Positions 1-8,215 are shown, counted from the first letter of the stretch. The stretch: DNA of 64,000 nt from an uncultured Clostridium sp. (GCA_934438135.1 CAKSBP010000001.1:124001-188000), one strand, 5' to 3'. The notes: a model not told the origin generated them from the sequence alone. Made by a program: numbers and translations.

Positions 1-2
1 TC

Positions 3-239
3 ACCTGTACCGTCTGGTTTATTGCACTGGCGGCTTATGGAACTGCGGCTTCCATGTTAGGCGACATGGGACCAGTTGCAGGATGGATTATTTTTAACGC
101 ACTGGCATTGATTATCAGCAATGGATGGGGATTAAAAACCGGGGAATGGAATGGCTCTGTAAAAGGGAAAAGATGGATTCTGTATGGAGATGCTGTTTTG
201 ATTCTTTCCTGGGTGTTCATTGGATTATCAAATCTATAG
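3..239 (+). CDS. RhaT-like sugar/proton symporter, C-terminal fragment
   Basis: An open frame enters from the left edge and stops with TAG at 237-239; the 5' end lies outside the window. About 78 residues are visible, with hydrophobic stretches typical of the last membrane helices of the RhaT group of the DMT transporter superfamily. The stretch with G-P-V-x-G-W followed by W-G-L-x-T-G-E-W is what I recall for Firmicute RhaT-annotated proteins. RhaT imports L-rhamnose with protons. The substrate here is inferred only from family resemblance. It is the only plus-strand gene and converges on the next operon across a shared hairpin. An ATG at 54 is internal and not the real start. Confidence 0.6.
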   Translation, partial: TCTVWFIALAAYGTAASMLGDMGPVAGWIIFNALALIISNGWGLKTGEWNGSVKGKRWILYGDAVLILSWVFIGLSNL

Positions 240-258
240 CCTATTAACTGCTGAATGA

Positions 259-297
259 AGAATTACCCAGCTTCCTTTCAGTAAACTGGGTAATTCT
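259..297. terminator. Bidirectional hairpin terminator between convergent genes
   Basis: A perfect 12-bp inverted repeat (259-270 with 286-297, core AATTACCCAG/CTGGGTAATT) with a 15-nt loop lies between the plus-strand transporter stop at 239 and the minus-strand stop at 299. The plus-strand side is followed by a pyrimidine-rich stretch. Its position suits termination of both transcripts. Confidence 0.75.
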
Positions 298-298
298 C

Positions 299-553
299 TT
301 ACTTCTTATATTTCTTTCTCACACATTCTGTCAGAAGATACTCAATCTGGCTGTTTATCGAACGGTAATCTTCTTCCGCCCATGCTGCCAGTTCGGCCCA
401 TAAAGACGGAGACACTCGAAGCAGAATCTGCTTCTTTGCTTTTTCTTTTTCTTTAACGGCTTTCTCTTTTTTCTTGATTTCTGTCTCCAGCTCATTTATC
501 CGCTGAAGACGTTCCTGTAACTTTCTCTCTTTTTCATCCAGATTTTCTGCCAT
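299..553 (-). CDS. Small coiled-coil/ribbon-helix-helix (Arc-like) protein
   Basis: This is an 84-residue protein. Residues 1-40 are highly charged with heptad-like Glu/Lys/Leu spacing, predicting a coiled coil. Residues 41-80 resemble a ribbon-helix-helix DNA-binding unit: a short beta strand (K-Q-I-L-L-R-V), then S-P-S-L-W-A-E-L and a second helix ending in I-E-Y-L-L. It starts 11 nt after the SPFH gene and is almost certainly in the same operon. I infer that it binds DNA; autoregulation of the operon through the repeats around its promoter is possible but unproven. No specific named family beyond Arc/CopG-like is claimed. Confidence 0.7.
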   Translation of the reverse strand: MAENLDEKERKLQERLQRINELETEIKKKEKAVKEKEKAKKQILLRVSPSLWAELAAWAEEDYRSINSQIEYLLTECVRKKYKK

Positions 554-564
554 CTACTCACATC

Positions 565-1581
565 CTAATAAATACTGCTGCTGTTCACTACCGGCTGCGC
601 ATCTTTATTTCCACAAAGAACTACAAGCAGATTGCTGACCATAGCGGCTTTTCTTTCCTCATCCAGAACAACTATTTCATCTTCGCTAAGCTGATCAATT
701 GCCATCTTCACCATACTGACAGCACCCTCTACAATCTTCTGTCTCGCTGCAATAATCGCTGCTGCCTGCTGTCTCTGAAGCATCGCTGCTGCAATTTCTT
801 CCGCATAAGATAAATGCGTAATCTTCACTTCATCAATCTCAATACCAGCAGACTGAACGCGTTCCATCAGTTCCTTCTTCATCATATCTGCAATTTCCTG
901 GCTGCTTCCACGAAGCGTCTTTTCATCACTGACTGTTTCCACTGTATCGTATGGATACAGTCTGGCAATGTTACGAATCGTAGAATCGCACTGTCTAGAC
1001 AGATATTCCTGATAATTTTCCACATTTAACACGGCTTTCGTTGGATCAACCACTTTCCAGATAACAATAGCACCGATAATAATCGGATTTCCCAATACAT
1101 CATTTACTTTCTGTTTTTCATTGTTTAATGTCATAGTCTTTAACGAAATCTTCTTACCTGTCTGCACAACCTGTACAGTCGCTGAAGCATTGGTTCCACC
1201 TGCAGCAGCATTAATACTTGAAGTTTCTGAAACACTGGCATTTGGGTGTAGCGCACCTGCAAAGGGATTTATATAATAAAATCCCTCTTTTTTAATAGTC
1301 CCATAATATTTACCGAATAAAGTAAAAACCATAGCCTGATTTGGATTCACAATATGGAATCCCGGCAGTGCAATAACAGCTCCAATCCAACCGGCAATAC
1401 CCACTGCTAGAAGAATACCACCTAAAACATAGTTCTCTGCTACCAGGTTATTTACTCCAAATACAAATGCTACCGTAAACACAGCAAATCCTAACAGCAC
1501 AAGAACTAGCATAGCTCCTCCGCTTTTAAATGGTACCTGCTTTTCTTCAAATTCAACTTCCTTCTTTGCTTCTTCACTCAT
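565..1581 (-). CDS. SPFH/band-7 domain membrane protein
   Basis: This 338-residue protein belongs to the stomatin/prohibitin/flotillin (SPFH) superfamily. Two N-terminal hydrophobic segments (about residues 20-65) are followed by the SPFH entry motif V-N-P-N-Q-A-M-V-F and the band-7 core, and then an Ala-rich helical region with R-Q-Q-A-A-A-I-I. Such proteins form membrane-associated oligomers; no precise role is assigned here. The start was chosen at 1581 because AGGAGG lies 8 nt upstream; the longer frame beginning at 1620 lacks a comparable site. A near-consensus promoter lies about 90 nt upstream, and the ribbon-helix-helix gene follows 11 nt downstream. Confidence 0.88.
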   Translation of the reverse strand: MSEEAKKEVEFEEKQVPFKSGGAMLVLVLLGFAVFTVAFVFGVNNLVAENYVLGGILLAVGIAGWIGAVIALPGFHIVNPNQAMVFTLFGKYYGTIKKEGFYYINPFAGALHPNASVSETSSINAAAGGTNASATVQVVQTGKKISLKTMTLNNEKQKVNDVLGNPIIIGAIVIWKVVDPTKAVLNVENYQEYLSRQCDSTIRNIARLYPYDTVETVSDEKTLRGSSQEIADMMKKELMERVQSAGIEIDEVKITHLSYAEEIAAAMLQRQQAAAIIAARQKIVEGAVSMVKMAIDQLSEDEIVVLDEERKAAMVSNLLVVLCGNKDAQPVVNSSSIY

Positions 1582-1670
1582 AAAAAGGCCTCCTGTCCCT
1601 ATTATGTAACTCTTTTTCATCTGTGGTAAAAACCACCGCCAGATTTTTTTGATATCATTTTAATATCACT

Positions 1671-1699
1671 AGAATATCATTTTACTTTTCATATGTCAA
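1671..1699 (-). promoter_or_regulatory. Promoter of the SPFH/RHH operon with TGATAT repeats
   Basis: On the minus strand a perfect -35 TTGACA (1694-1699), a 17-bp spacer and -10 TATTCT (1671-1676) lie upstream of the SPFH gene. The element AAAATGATAT overlaps the spacer/-10 region and recurs just downstream of the -10, with another TGATAT between the copies, which looks like an operator. Confidence 0.75.
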
Positions 1700-1735
1700 T
1701 AACTTTTTTGAAAATTATGGAACTTTCGGAAAACA

Positions 1736-1798
1736 ATAAGACGCTGCATCATTTGATGACTGCAGCTAAGCAGGAAGTCAAATGATACAGCGTCTTAT
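1736..1798 (-). terminator. Long hairpin terminator of uvsE
   Basis: A roughly 20-bp inverted repeat (about 1736-1756 with 1778-1798, one G-U wobble) overlaps the last codons of uvsE and is followed on the minus strand by a T-rich tract. It separates uvsE from the SPFH promoter. Confidence 0.75.
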
Positions 1799-2689
1799 CT
1801 CTTTTTGCAGTGCAAGCACTGCCTCGTCTTTTTTCTTACACTCCAGCATAATATTGCATTCCGGAATATCTGCGGCATATAATGCCTGTTCCATTTTTCT
1901 ATAATCCGAAAGTTCTACCATTTCATGATGTGCATGCTTCTTTCCCTCTCTGTCACTGGAAAGATGAAGTTTTGGTGTACGTTTTCCCCATGTATGAACT
2001 GCCCGGCTTAATGCCTCTTCATAGGGAATCAGTCCTGGATTCCATTCATAATGCTTATTATCAAATACAATTGGGCAGCCTGTCTGCTCATAAATTTTCA
2101 AACAATCTTCCACACAAAAGGATACATGATCATTTTCTACTACCAGATAGTTTCTCGTCGGTTCACTAAGACGTTTTACATTCTGAGAAAATACCTTTCC
2201 TGCCTCATCTGCACTCTCATATCCATTTTTTACACCAATATGCAGCGTCATATTGGGTACTTTCTTAAGATTCATCATCTCCATAGTCTGAGCGAATAAG
2301 TCCAGCACCAGAATCGTCTTTTCCACCACATCTTCTCTATGGGAATTTAACACATAATACTGGGACGGATGTGTGGATAACTGTATGTTCCTTTCATTTG
2401 CCACACGCCCTGCCATCTCTAATTCATCCCGCAGCTCTTCTATTTTATAATATCCTAAATCGATTTGTGGCAGAATCTGTTCTGGTATGCGAAACGCCTG
2501 AATTCCATTTTTGTGGTTTTCCTTTAATAAAGCCATCAAGTCGAACAGATTCTTCCTTGCCTTTTCTATCAGGTAATCATGACACTCTGTCGGCTGATGG
2601 CTCTCCAAATATGTTTTCGTGGATGCTCTGCCACATTTCAGTTTTGGATACAGCATAGAAATGCAGCAGTATCCGAAATTTATCTTCAT
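1778..2689 (-). CDS. uvsE: UV DNA damage endonuclease UvsE
   Basis: This 303-residue protein matches the UVDE/UvsE family of TIM-barrel endonucleases, which nick DNA 5' of UV photoproducts using bound metal ions. Recognised features are the N-terminal strand F-G-Y-C-C-I, the H-P-S-Q-Y segment, the E-N-D-H strand, D-N-K-H-Y and H-L-S-S-D near the C-terminus. These His/Asp/Glu residues fit the metal site known for the family. The length is typical. The start has GGAAAGGA upstream. The pdaA-like gene ends 59 nt upstream with no clear terminator between, so co-transcription is possible. The stop codon lies inside the terminator stem. Confidence 0.92.
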   Translation of the reverse strand: MKINFGYCCISMLYPKLKCGRASTKTYLESHQPTECHDYLIEKARKNLFDLMALLKENHKNGIQAFRIPEQILPQIDLGYYKIEELRDELEMAGRVANERNIQLSTHPSQYYVLNSHREDVVEKTILVLDLFAQTMEMMNLKKVPNMTLHIGVKNGYESADEAGKVFSQNVKRLSEPTRNYLVVENDHVSFCVEDCLKIYEQTGCPIVFDNKHYEWNPGLIPYEEALSRAVHTWGKRTPKLHLSSDREGKKHAHHEMVELSDYRKMEQALYAADIPECNIMLECKKKDEAVLALQKEIRRCII

Positions 2690-2748
2690 TTTTCGTATCC
2701 TTTCCGTTATTGTTTTTTCAAAAATAGTATTAACAAAAACGAATGGAA

Positions 2749-3678
2749 TTATTTTTTCTTTGCAGGTGTTGATGTTTTATTTTTCTTGGATTCACTCTTA
2801 GCTGCTTTTTTAGCTTTAGAAGACTTATCTGTTTTCTGTTTGGATGCATCTTCATCCCCACATAACTGGGCAAGGGTACCAAAACTATAGCCCATGTCCT
2901 CCCACTTGCTTAAAAGTTCATCCAGAATCTCACCATTGGTTTTGGAAGTACTATGAAGAAGAACGATAGCACCCGGATGAATTCTCTTTAAGAGTTTATC
3001 AAACGCCTGCTCTTTCGTCGGCTGCTTATCCACATACCAGTCTACATAAGCAAGACTCCAGAAAAATGTCTTATATCCCATCTGCTGTGCCATTTTCAAA
3101 TTTTCCGTACTATATTTTCCTTGTGGAGGGCGATAATATTTGATCATTTTCTGCCCAGTAATCTGCTCATACAAATCTTCGTTGTTCTTAATTTCCTTTT
3201 CAAAAGACTCCATGGTAGAAATCTTCGACATATCCGGATGGCTATATGTATGATTTCCAATGGTCTGGCCTTCTGCTATCATTCGCTTCACCAGATCTGG
3301 ACTGGTTTTCATAAAATTGCTGACCAGAAAAAAGGTTGCATGTACTTTATGTTTTTTTAAGGCATCCAGAATTGCCGGCATATTCCCATTCTCAAAGCCA
3401 GCATCAAACGTCAGATAAATCACTTTCTTTGCCGGATCCCCCATATAATAAGCGTTGTACTGTTTTAATTCATCCGGCGTGGCATTTGCTGTCGGAGCTT
3501 CTCCATCCTTAAAAAATCCAAGTCCCCAGTTAGCGGTACCGGCTGAAACCTGTGCCACTTCCCGGTCTTTTTCATTCTTTCTATTTTGTTTCTGTTTGGT
3601 GAGTTTGGAAATGCCGGCACCTGCAGAAAATGCGAGAACCAGTACCAGCAAAAGACTGATTACTTTTTTACAGCTCAT
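2749..3678 (-). CDS. pdaA: PdaA-like polysaccharide deacetylase
   Basis: This 309-residue protein begins with a Lys-containing hydrophobic signal/anchor (residues 5-25), so it acts outside the membrane. The NodB deacetylase domain (about residues 85-270) shows T-F-D-A-G-F-E-N-G, metal-binding H-T-Y-S-H-P, Y-R-P-P-Q-G-K-Y-S and F-W-S-L-A-Y-V-D-W. The T-F-D-x-G-x-E-N-G and V-D-W signatures are those of PdaA, which deacetylates N-acetylmuramic acid during muramic delta-lactam formation in spore cortex. Assignment to spore formation is inference from family. The last roughly 35 residues are a Lys/Ser/Ala tail, unusual for PdaA and possibly wall-binding. It is followed by uvsE. Confidence 0.82.
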   Translation of the reverse strand: MSCKKVISLLLVLVLAFSAGAGISKLTKQKQNRKNEKDREVAQVSAGTANWGLGFFKDGEAPTANATPDELKQYNAYYMGDPAKKVIYLTFDAGFENGNMPAILDALKKHKVHATFFLVSNFMKTSPDLVKRMIAEGQTIGNHTYSHPDMSKISTMESFEKEIKNNEDLYEQITGQKMIKYYRPPQGKYSTENLKMAQQMGYKTFFWSLAYVDWYVDKQPTKEQAFDKLLKRIHPGAIVLLHSTSKTNGEILDELLSKWEDMGYSFGTLAQLCGDEDASKQKTDKSSKAKKAAKSESKKNKTSTPAKKK

Positions 3679-3738
3679 AAGCTTACAAAAGCTCCCTTAA
3701 AGGCTATTTATTACATATATATGGTGTGCTTGCAGTGG

Positions 3739-4755
3739 TTATTCCTTAAGTTTTCTTTCACCCCATACACCCAGAATCACTCTTAGCCTTGTACTTCTAA
3801 GAACAATATCCATAATCCAGCAGACAAACAAGGCAGATAAAAATACAATGCCTTTTTCTATAATTTGTACCCAAACCGGATTACTGCTTTCCGAAAAAAT
3901 CTGCTTACAGATCCCCTCACCGATTACAATTCCTATACTCTGATGAAATGCAAAAAATGCCATGGAATTTCTCCCAATATACTCCAGTACTTTGGAATGA
4001 AACATGCTGGATAACAAAATAATCCCTACGGAAGCCGTACATGCTGCGGTTACAGTTAACGGGAAAATTCCATATCTACATCGAAACATTTCAAATGTCT
4101 CATGAAATAAAATATAATTCAAACCTGTACAGAATAAACTGATACATCCCAGTATCACAATATATTTCATCTTTCCATTTGTCTTATGTATCATTCCATC
4201 AATAATGCCTTTATTTTTCAGATAATATCCAAATGCCAAAAAGAACAACACGATACAAGCTGCATCGAAGTCCCATGGCAGTGAATTCTCCGCCCATTCA
4301 TCATAAAGGATAAATAAAACACTAATACCAAAACTGATGACTAGTATGTACTTCAAATTATTTTTACAAATATGACAAATCCCCCAAAATAGAATAACTC
4401 CAATAAACAGTGCAGCTAAAAACCATAGGGTTGTAAATCGCTTTTGAATTAATAGATTTTTTAAATCATATGTCAAAGCAGATATCTTACATCTGGTTTT
4501 TAAAAAGAAATCAAACAGAGTAATGATAATTCCACAACCAAAATATGGTATTAGATACCCTTTCGCCTTCTTTCCTAAAAATGTTCCGAAATTTTCTGTG
4601 TACCGAAAGAAAAAGCCGGATATTATAAAAAACAGTGGCAAATGAAAGGAATATAATAAAATGCCCGGCGTTCCTATTCCTACATGTCCCAGAATAACTG
4701 CCAGCATACCAATTCCCTTGGCAGTATCCATGCACTCATAACGCTTTTTCTCCAT
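3739..4755 (-). CDS. Acyltransferase-3 family membrane protein
   Basis: This 338-residue polytopic membrane protein has about ten hydrophobic helices. The N-terminal D-T-A-K-G-I-G-M-L-A-V-I-L-G-H and H-L-P-L-F-F-I-I-S-G-F-F segments are the hallmark of the acyltransferase-3 (OafA/NodX-like) family, where the first-helix His is catalytically important. Members O-acylate cell-surface sugars or peptidoglycan; the substrate here is unknown. It has a strong promoter with TATAAT 30 nt upstream and an AAAGGAG ribosome site. The pdaA-like gene begins 60 nt downstream, so a surface-polysaccharide modification operon is plausible. Confidence 0.82.
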   Translation of the reverse strand: MEKKRYECMDTAKGIGMLAVILGHVGIGTPGILLYSFHLPLFFIISGFFFRYTENFGTFLGKKAKGYLIPYFGCGIIITLFDFFLKTRCKISALTYDLKNLLIQKRFTTLWFLAALFIGVILFWGICHICKNNLKYILVISFGISVLFILYDEWAENSLPWDFDAACIVLFFLAFGYYLKNKGIIDGMIHKTNGKMKYIVILGCISLFCTGLNYILFHETFEMFRCRYGIFPLTVTAACTASVGIILLSSMFHSKVLEYIGRNSMAFFAFHQSIGIVIGEGICKQIFSESSNPVWVQIIEKGIVFLSALFVCWIMDIVLRSTRLRVILGVWGERKLKE

Positions 4756-4785
4756 AATGCATCTCCTTTGTATTCTTTTCTTTGT

Positions 4786-4814
4786 ATTATATAATATCCG
4801 TGAATTTTTGTAAA
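4786..4814 (-). promoter_or_regulatory. Promoter of the acyltransferase/pdaA/uvsE group
   Basis: The minus strand carries -35 TTTACA (4809-4814), a 17-bp spacer and a perfect -10 TATAAT (4786-4791), about 30 nt before the acyltransferase start codon. Confidence 0.7.
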
Positions 4815-4845
4815 TTACGGTTCCTTATTTCCGAAACTGCATTTA

Positions 4846-4882
4846 TAAGGAATCTCCTGCTATTGACACAAAAGATTCCTTA
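4846..4882 (-). terminator. Possible hairpin terminator
   Basis: A perfect 10-bp inverted repeat (TAAGGAATCT at 4846-4855 with its complement at 4873-4882) lies just after the deacetylase stop at 4897. It lacks a clear U-tract, so its role as an intrinsic terminator is uncertain. Confidence 0.35.
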
Positions 4883-4896
4883 CGCTTTAAACAATA

Positions 4897-5688
4897 TTAT
4901 TTTTGTTCGGATACCTGCTCTCCATTGGCATTTACATAAAAACTTTCTTTATAAATCATCTTTGAAACCGGTACCACCTGATAGTGCTTTTTCTCCAAAT
5001 CCGTTAACAGCTGATCCAGTGCCTGGCTGGTATACTTTGCTCCATTATGAAATAAAATAATGGAACCCTTTCCAAGCTTTTTGTTTTCCATGACCTGCTT
5101 TACAATTTCTCCTGGCTCGTAATCCTTCCAGTCACAGGAATCAATGTTCCACTGAATGCAGTAGTATCCGCAGTCATTGACGGACTCAATTACTGTATTA
5201 TTGTAATCGCCGTATGGTGCCCGGAATAAAATCATTGCCTGACCAGTCAGTTCCTGAACTTTCTTATGAACCGCCATAATTTCTTCCGAACACTGCTGAT
5301 TACTCATTTTTGACATACGTTCATGGCTCTCGCTATGATTGCCTAAATCATGCCCTGCTGCTGCAATCATTTTAACTTCCTCTGGATATTCCGTCACCCA
5401 GCTTCCTGTCATAAAAAAACTGCTTTTGACACGATGCTTTGACAAAACAGCTAAAATGGATTTTGTATACTCCCCAGTATAATCACAGTCAAAACTAAGA
5501 GCAACTTCTTTTGATTTTGTATGCACACTGCAAATTGGAAGTCTTCGCTGTTCTTTTATACTATGAAATGTCTCTGTTACTTCAGGTGCAGAATAGACTC
5601 CACAAAATATTAAAAGCACAACAGAAAGCCCAACTAAACCAGCTTTAATAAACGCTAAAATCTTTTCTCGCTCTTCCTCAGGATTCAT
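4897..5688 (-). CDS. Polysaccharide deacetylase (NodB domain)
   Basis: This 263-residue protein has one N-terminal transmembrane helix (about residues 14-34) and an extracytoplasmic NodB domain. Visible catalytic motifs are S-F-D-C-D-Y-T, the metal-binding H-S-E-S-H and R-A-P-Y-G-D-Y-N, with I-L-F-H-N near the C-terminus. It therefore looks like an active metal-dependent deacetylase of peptidoglycan or another wall glycan, closer to the PdaB-like group than to PdaA. The start was chosen at the ATG at 5688 because GGTGAT lies a few nt upstream; the TTG four codons earlier is less likely. It lies 67 nt after the PksD-like gene and probably marks the edge of the polyketide locus. Confidence 0.82.
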   Translation of the reverse strand: MNPEEEREKILAFIKAGLVGLSVVLLIFCGVYSAPEVTETFHSIKEQRRLPICSVHTKSKEVALSFDCDYTGEYTKSILAVLSKHRVKSSFFMTGSWVTEYPEEVKMIAAAGHDLGNHSESHERMSKMSNQQCSEEIMAVHKKVQELTGQAMILFRAPYGDYNNTVIESVNDCGYYCIQWNIDSCDWKDYEPGEIVKQVMENKKLGKGSIILFHNGAKYTSQALDQLLTDLEKKHYQVVPVSKMIYKESFYVNANGEQVSEQK

Positions 5689-5717
5689 CTTTATCACCAA
5701 AATAATTGGTCACTATC

Positions 5718-5746
5718 ATTATATTCCTATGTCTACCATATATGCA
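5718..5746 (-). promoter_or_regulatory. Possible promoter of the downstream deacetylase
   Basis: A perfect -10 TATAAT (5718-5723 on the minus strand) is preceded at 17 bp by a weak -35 TGCATA (5741-5746). It lies between the PksD-like gene and the deacetylase. The weak -35 makes this tentative. Confidence 0.4.
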
Positions 5747-5755
5747 CTACTAAAA

Positions 5756-6709
5756 TTACAATTCTCTATGCTCTGCTATTTCTTTTAAAATATCATCTAA
5801 ATTAATATTACGGCTGAACATAGTCAATGGCTCATAGGTTTCCAGCTTCCTTCCTTTCAAGACATATTTTGATATAGTAGACATCGTTCCTCCTGGACCT
5901 AAATCAACTAAAATACAGTCTTTTCCTCGTACCAAATCTTTGATGGCATCTGAAAAACAGATTTGTTTATGTACACAGCTCCATAGATAATCTGTTGTAA
6001 TATGATCTACCATTTTACCAGTAACACTGGAACACATTGGAACATTTAATGGTTTTTCTTCCACATAAATATTTCTTTTAAATACCTCTTCAATATTTTC
6101 AACATAAGAGGAATGAAATGGATAATCTACCGGTAGTACTACATAAGTAACTTTATTTGCTTTCAAAAATTCCACTACTTGTTCATAATTATCCTGAACC
6201 ACTGATATAGTAAAATGATTTTCAAAATTAATGGATACAATTTCACTATATTTAAATAATTCCTCATTCTTCTGATACAAATTGATATTTGCCAGAATCG
6301 TTATCATTTTTCCTTTTGGACAGCATTGTGTGACATAATATGCCTGGGTATACAAAATGTCAAATAAATCTTCACAGGAAACTCCACCTGCAATCCCCGC
6401 TGCTGTATACTCTCCAAGGCTTGATCCAATTACATACTGTGGAGATACTCCATTTTCTATAAATGCCTGTGCAAGTGCATACTCTACCATAAATATCCCT
6501 AAGTGAGTGTACATCAAATTAGTACAGTTCTTTTGATAATTTGTTCCACATAGTGCATCAAAGAAAGAACTTTTTGTATATTCTTTATAAAGTACATCCA
6601 GTCTGTCCATCCAGTCATGATAAGCCTGATTACTATGATAAAATCTAAGCCCCATATCTTTAAACTGAGACCCCTGCCCCGAAAACATAAAAATAATCTC
6701 TTTCTTCAT
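5756..6709 (-). CDS. PksD/PedC-type discrete acyltransferase homologue, likely acyl hydrolase
   Basis: This 317-residue stand-alone acyltransferase-fold protein is strikingly like PksD/BaeD of bacillaene clusters. It has F-S-G-Q-G-S-Q at residues 9-15, the nucleophile elbow G-S-S-L-G-E with Ser97, and His200 (F-H-S-S). Counting 25 residues from the Ser, where malonyl transferases such as FabD carry the Arg that binds the malonyl carboxylate, there is Gln122. Family knowledge (PedC-type enzymes) links loss of this Arg with hydrolysis of stalled acyl-ACP chains rather than malonyl loading, so I infer proofreading. It follows the PksB-like gene by 19 nt and shares its promoter. No second acyltransferase gene is visible in the window, so the malonyl-loading AT must lie elsewhere. 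Confidence 0.85.
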   Translation of the reverse strand: MKKEIIFMFSGQGSQFKDMGLRFYHSNQAYHDWMDRLDVLYKEYTKSSFFDALCGTNYQKNCTNLMYTHLGIFMVEYALAQAFIENGVSPQYVIGSSLGEYTAAGIAGGVSCEDLFDILYTQAYYVTQCCPKGKMITILANINLYQKNEELFKYSEIVSINFENHFTISVVQDNYEQVVEFLKANKVTYVVLPVDYPFHSSYVENIEEVFKRNIYVEEKPLNVPMCSSVTGKMVDHITTDYLWSCVHKQICFSDAIKDLVRGKDCILVDLGPGGTMSTISKYVLKGRKLETYEPLTMFSRNINLDDILKEIAEHREL

Positions 6710-6728
6710 CTTCTCTTCACTTTCTATT

Positions 6729-7409
6729 CTATATAAATTTGAACAGGTTTTTTTGTCCTTTTCTCATTCTGAATTTAATAAAAGTTTCTTTTTTATCTAT
6801 TTGAAAATATATATTATATCGCATTACTTTTTCAAAGGAAAGTTCTCCTTTTCTCTTGTAATAGTGACCTGGACATACTATTATATCTGGCTTGACAATC
6901 CGTTTTACCCGCTGAAGACTATCATACATTTCAGATGCTGCAGCATCATTAAAACATAGCCCGCACCCTTCAATAAATATGGTATCTCCAGTAAAAAAGG
7001 CTGTCTTCGACAAATAACACATGCTGCCGGCAGTATGTCCAGGTGTCAGAATACATGTAATCTCCAGTCCGCCTATTTTGATAATATCGCCATCTTCTAA
7101 CTTCTCAAGATTATAACAATGAAAACCATAACATTCAATTTCTTTCTGTGCCATATATACTTTTGCTCCAGTATAACGTGCCACTTTCTCAGCCAGATTA
7201 ACATGGTCAATATGAGAATGTGTTAAAAAAACAGCTCTAATATCAATTCCAAGACTATCTATTTTTTCTTTTATTACACTAAAATTCCAGGAGGGATCAA
7301 AAATAACTGCTTGTTTTGTAATCCTATCTACCAATATACGTGAATAAGTAATTATATTATATCTTTCTGTTCTAATTTCCAAAACTTCCTCTACCTGTTT
7401 TCTATCCAC
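6729..7409 (-). CDS. PksB/BaeB-type metallo-beta-lactamase-fold hydrolase
   Basis: This 226-residue MBL-fold protein has a complete metal site: H-S-H-I-D-H (His64, His66, Asp68, His69), P-G-H-T-A (His125), Asp142 in T-G-D-T and P-G-H-Y (His182). Size and context match PksB/BaeB of trans-AT PKS clusters, for which thioester hydrolysis of acyl carrier substrates has been reported, consistent with removal of blocked chains. The start was set at the GTG at 7409 because GGGAGG lies about 7 nt upstream; the longer frame from 7457 begins with a GTG without a good site. It heads a two-gene operon with the PksD-like gene, separated from the tetR operon by a terminator. Confidence 0.85.
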   Translation of the reverse strand: MDRKQVEEVLEIRTERYNIITYSRILVDRITKQAVIFDPSWNFSVIKEKIDSLGIDIRAVFLTHSHIDHVNLAEKVARYTGAKVYMAQKEIECYGFHCYNLEKLEDGDIIKIGGLEITCILTPGHTAGSMCYLSKTAFFTGDTIFIEGCGLCFNDAAASEMYDSLQRVKRIVKPDIIVCPGHYYKRKGELSFEKVMRYNIYFQIDKKETFIKFRMRKGQKNLFKFI

Positions 7410-7505
7410 ACTACACCTCCCATGATACAATAATTTACCTGAATAATAACATGACACCCAATCTGAATTTTATTCTGACCTTAAAAGTACAAAAAAAGTC
7501 CCTAT

Positions 7506-7533
7506 ATTGTATATTAATCTATATTTGTGGCAA
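7506..7533 (-). promoter_or_regulatory. Promoter of the PksB-PksD-like operon
   Basis: On the minus strand -35 TTGCCA (7528-7533), a 16-bp spacer and -10 TACAAT (7506-7511) lie just downstream of the tetR terminator and about 100 nt before the GTG start. I see no copy of the TetR operator here. Confidence 0.55.
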
Positions 7534-7540
7534 AAGCAAT

Positions 7541-7580
7541 CAAAAAAGCTACTGTGCCGTCTCCCAACAGTACAATAGCT
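7541..7580 (-). terminator. Intrinsic terminator after tetR
   Basis: The minus-strand transcript forms a 9-bp stem (7572-7580 with 7547-7555, AGCTATTGT with ACAGTAGCT, one G-U pair), a 16-nt loop and then six T. It lies 5 nt after the tetR stop and closes the flavodoxin/tetR operon. Confidence 0.8.
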
Positions 7581-7585
7581 TAGTT

Positions 7586-8215
7586 TTAATTATATTTTTG
7601 AATTACATACTGTAACTCAAATTGTTCTATATGCATTTCTAATAAATGCAGTGCCTCTTCTTCATGTTCTGGATCGTTATCATATCGATTCATTAACAGG
7701 AAAATAGGAGCATAAAAATTTATTGCAACCACCTTAGGATTCACATCTTTTAAAAATCCTATTTTAATCATCTCAGTAAATAAATTTGTTCCATAAGAAA
7801 TAGCTCCGTCAATGTAGTATTCATGAAGTATATTTTTTACATAAGAATTATTGAACTGTTCTATCATAAGCATTCTTCTAAATTTTGATGCATAGTTATC
7901 CTTTAGAAAATATAGAAATAATGAAGTACAAATTTCTTTCATTTCTGGGAATGGTTTCTTGCTATATTCCTCCGCAATCAAAGGCATACTGTCATACGCT
8001 GGATAATACTCTTTCTCTGCATCTTTAACTCGTATCTTCATTTCTTCCACAATAGAATCAAAGATTTCTTTTTTACTTACAAAATGTTTATAAATAGACC
8101 CTTCTTTAATGCCAACTGCTTTCGCAATGTCTCTAATGGAAACACCTTCATATCCAGAAGTAGAAAACAAATCTAAGGACACCATTAAAATAGCCTGTTT
8201 CGTATTTTTCTTCAT
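7586..8215 (-). CDS. TetR family transcriptional regulator
   Basis: This 209-residue protein has a classic TetR N-terminal helix-turn-helix (residues 8-54): A-I-L-x-V-S-L-D-L-F, G-Y-E-G-V-S-I-R-D-I-A-K-A-V-G and G-S-I-Y-K-H-F-x-S-K-K. The C-terminal ligand/dimer domain is not assignable. It is the last gene of a three-gene operon (9 nt after the membrane protein), with an AAGGAAG ribosome site. The perfect inverted repeat in the operon promoter makes self-repression the simplest hypothesis. Whether it senses a polyketide intermediate or an unrelated oxidative or xenobiotic signal cannot be told from sequence. Confidence 0.9.
   Translation of the reverse strand: MKKNTKQAILMVSLDLFSTSGYEGVSIRDIAKAVGIKEGSIYKHFVSKKEIFDSIVEEMKIRVKDAEKEYYPAYDSMPLIAEEYSKKPFPEMKEICTSLFLYFLKDNYASKFRRMLMIEQFNNSYVKNILHEYYIDGAISYGTNLFTEMIKIGFLKDVNPKVVAINFYAPIFLLMNRYDNDPEHEEEALHLLEMHIEQFELQYVIQKYN

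Noticed and set aside
4846..4882. Confident intrinsic terminator
   Set aside because: The stem is perfect but no U-tract follows, so it is listed only with low confidence.
5756..6709. Calling the discrete acyltransferase the malonyl-loading AT of the cluster
   Set aside because: The position equivalent to the malonyl-binding Arg is Gln122 and the overall sequence follows PksD/PedC, so acyl hydrolase is more likely.
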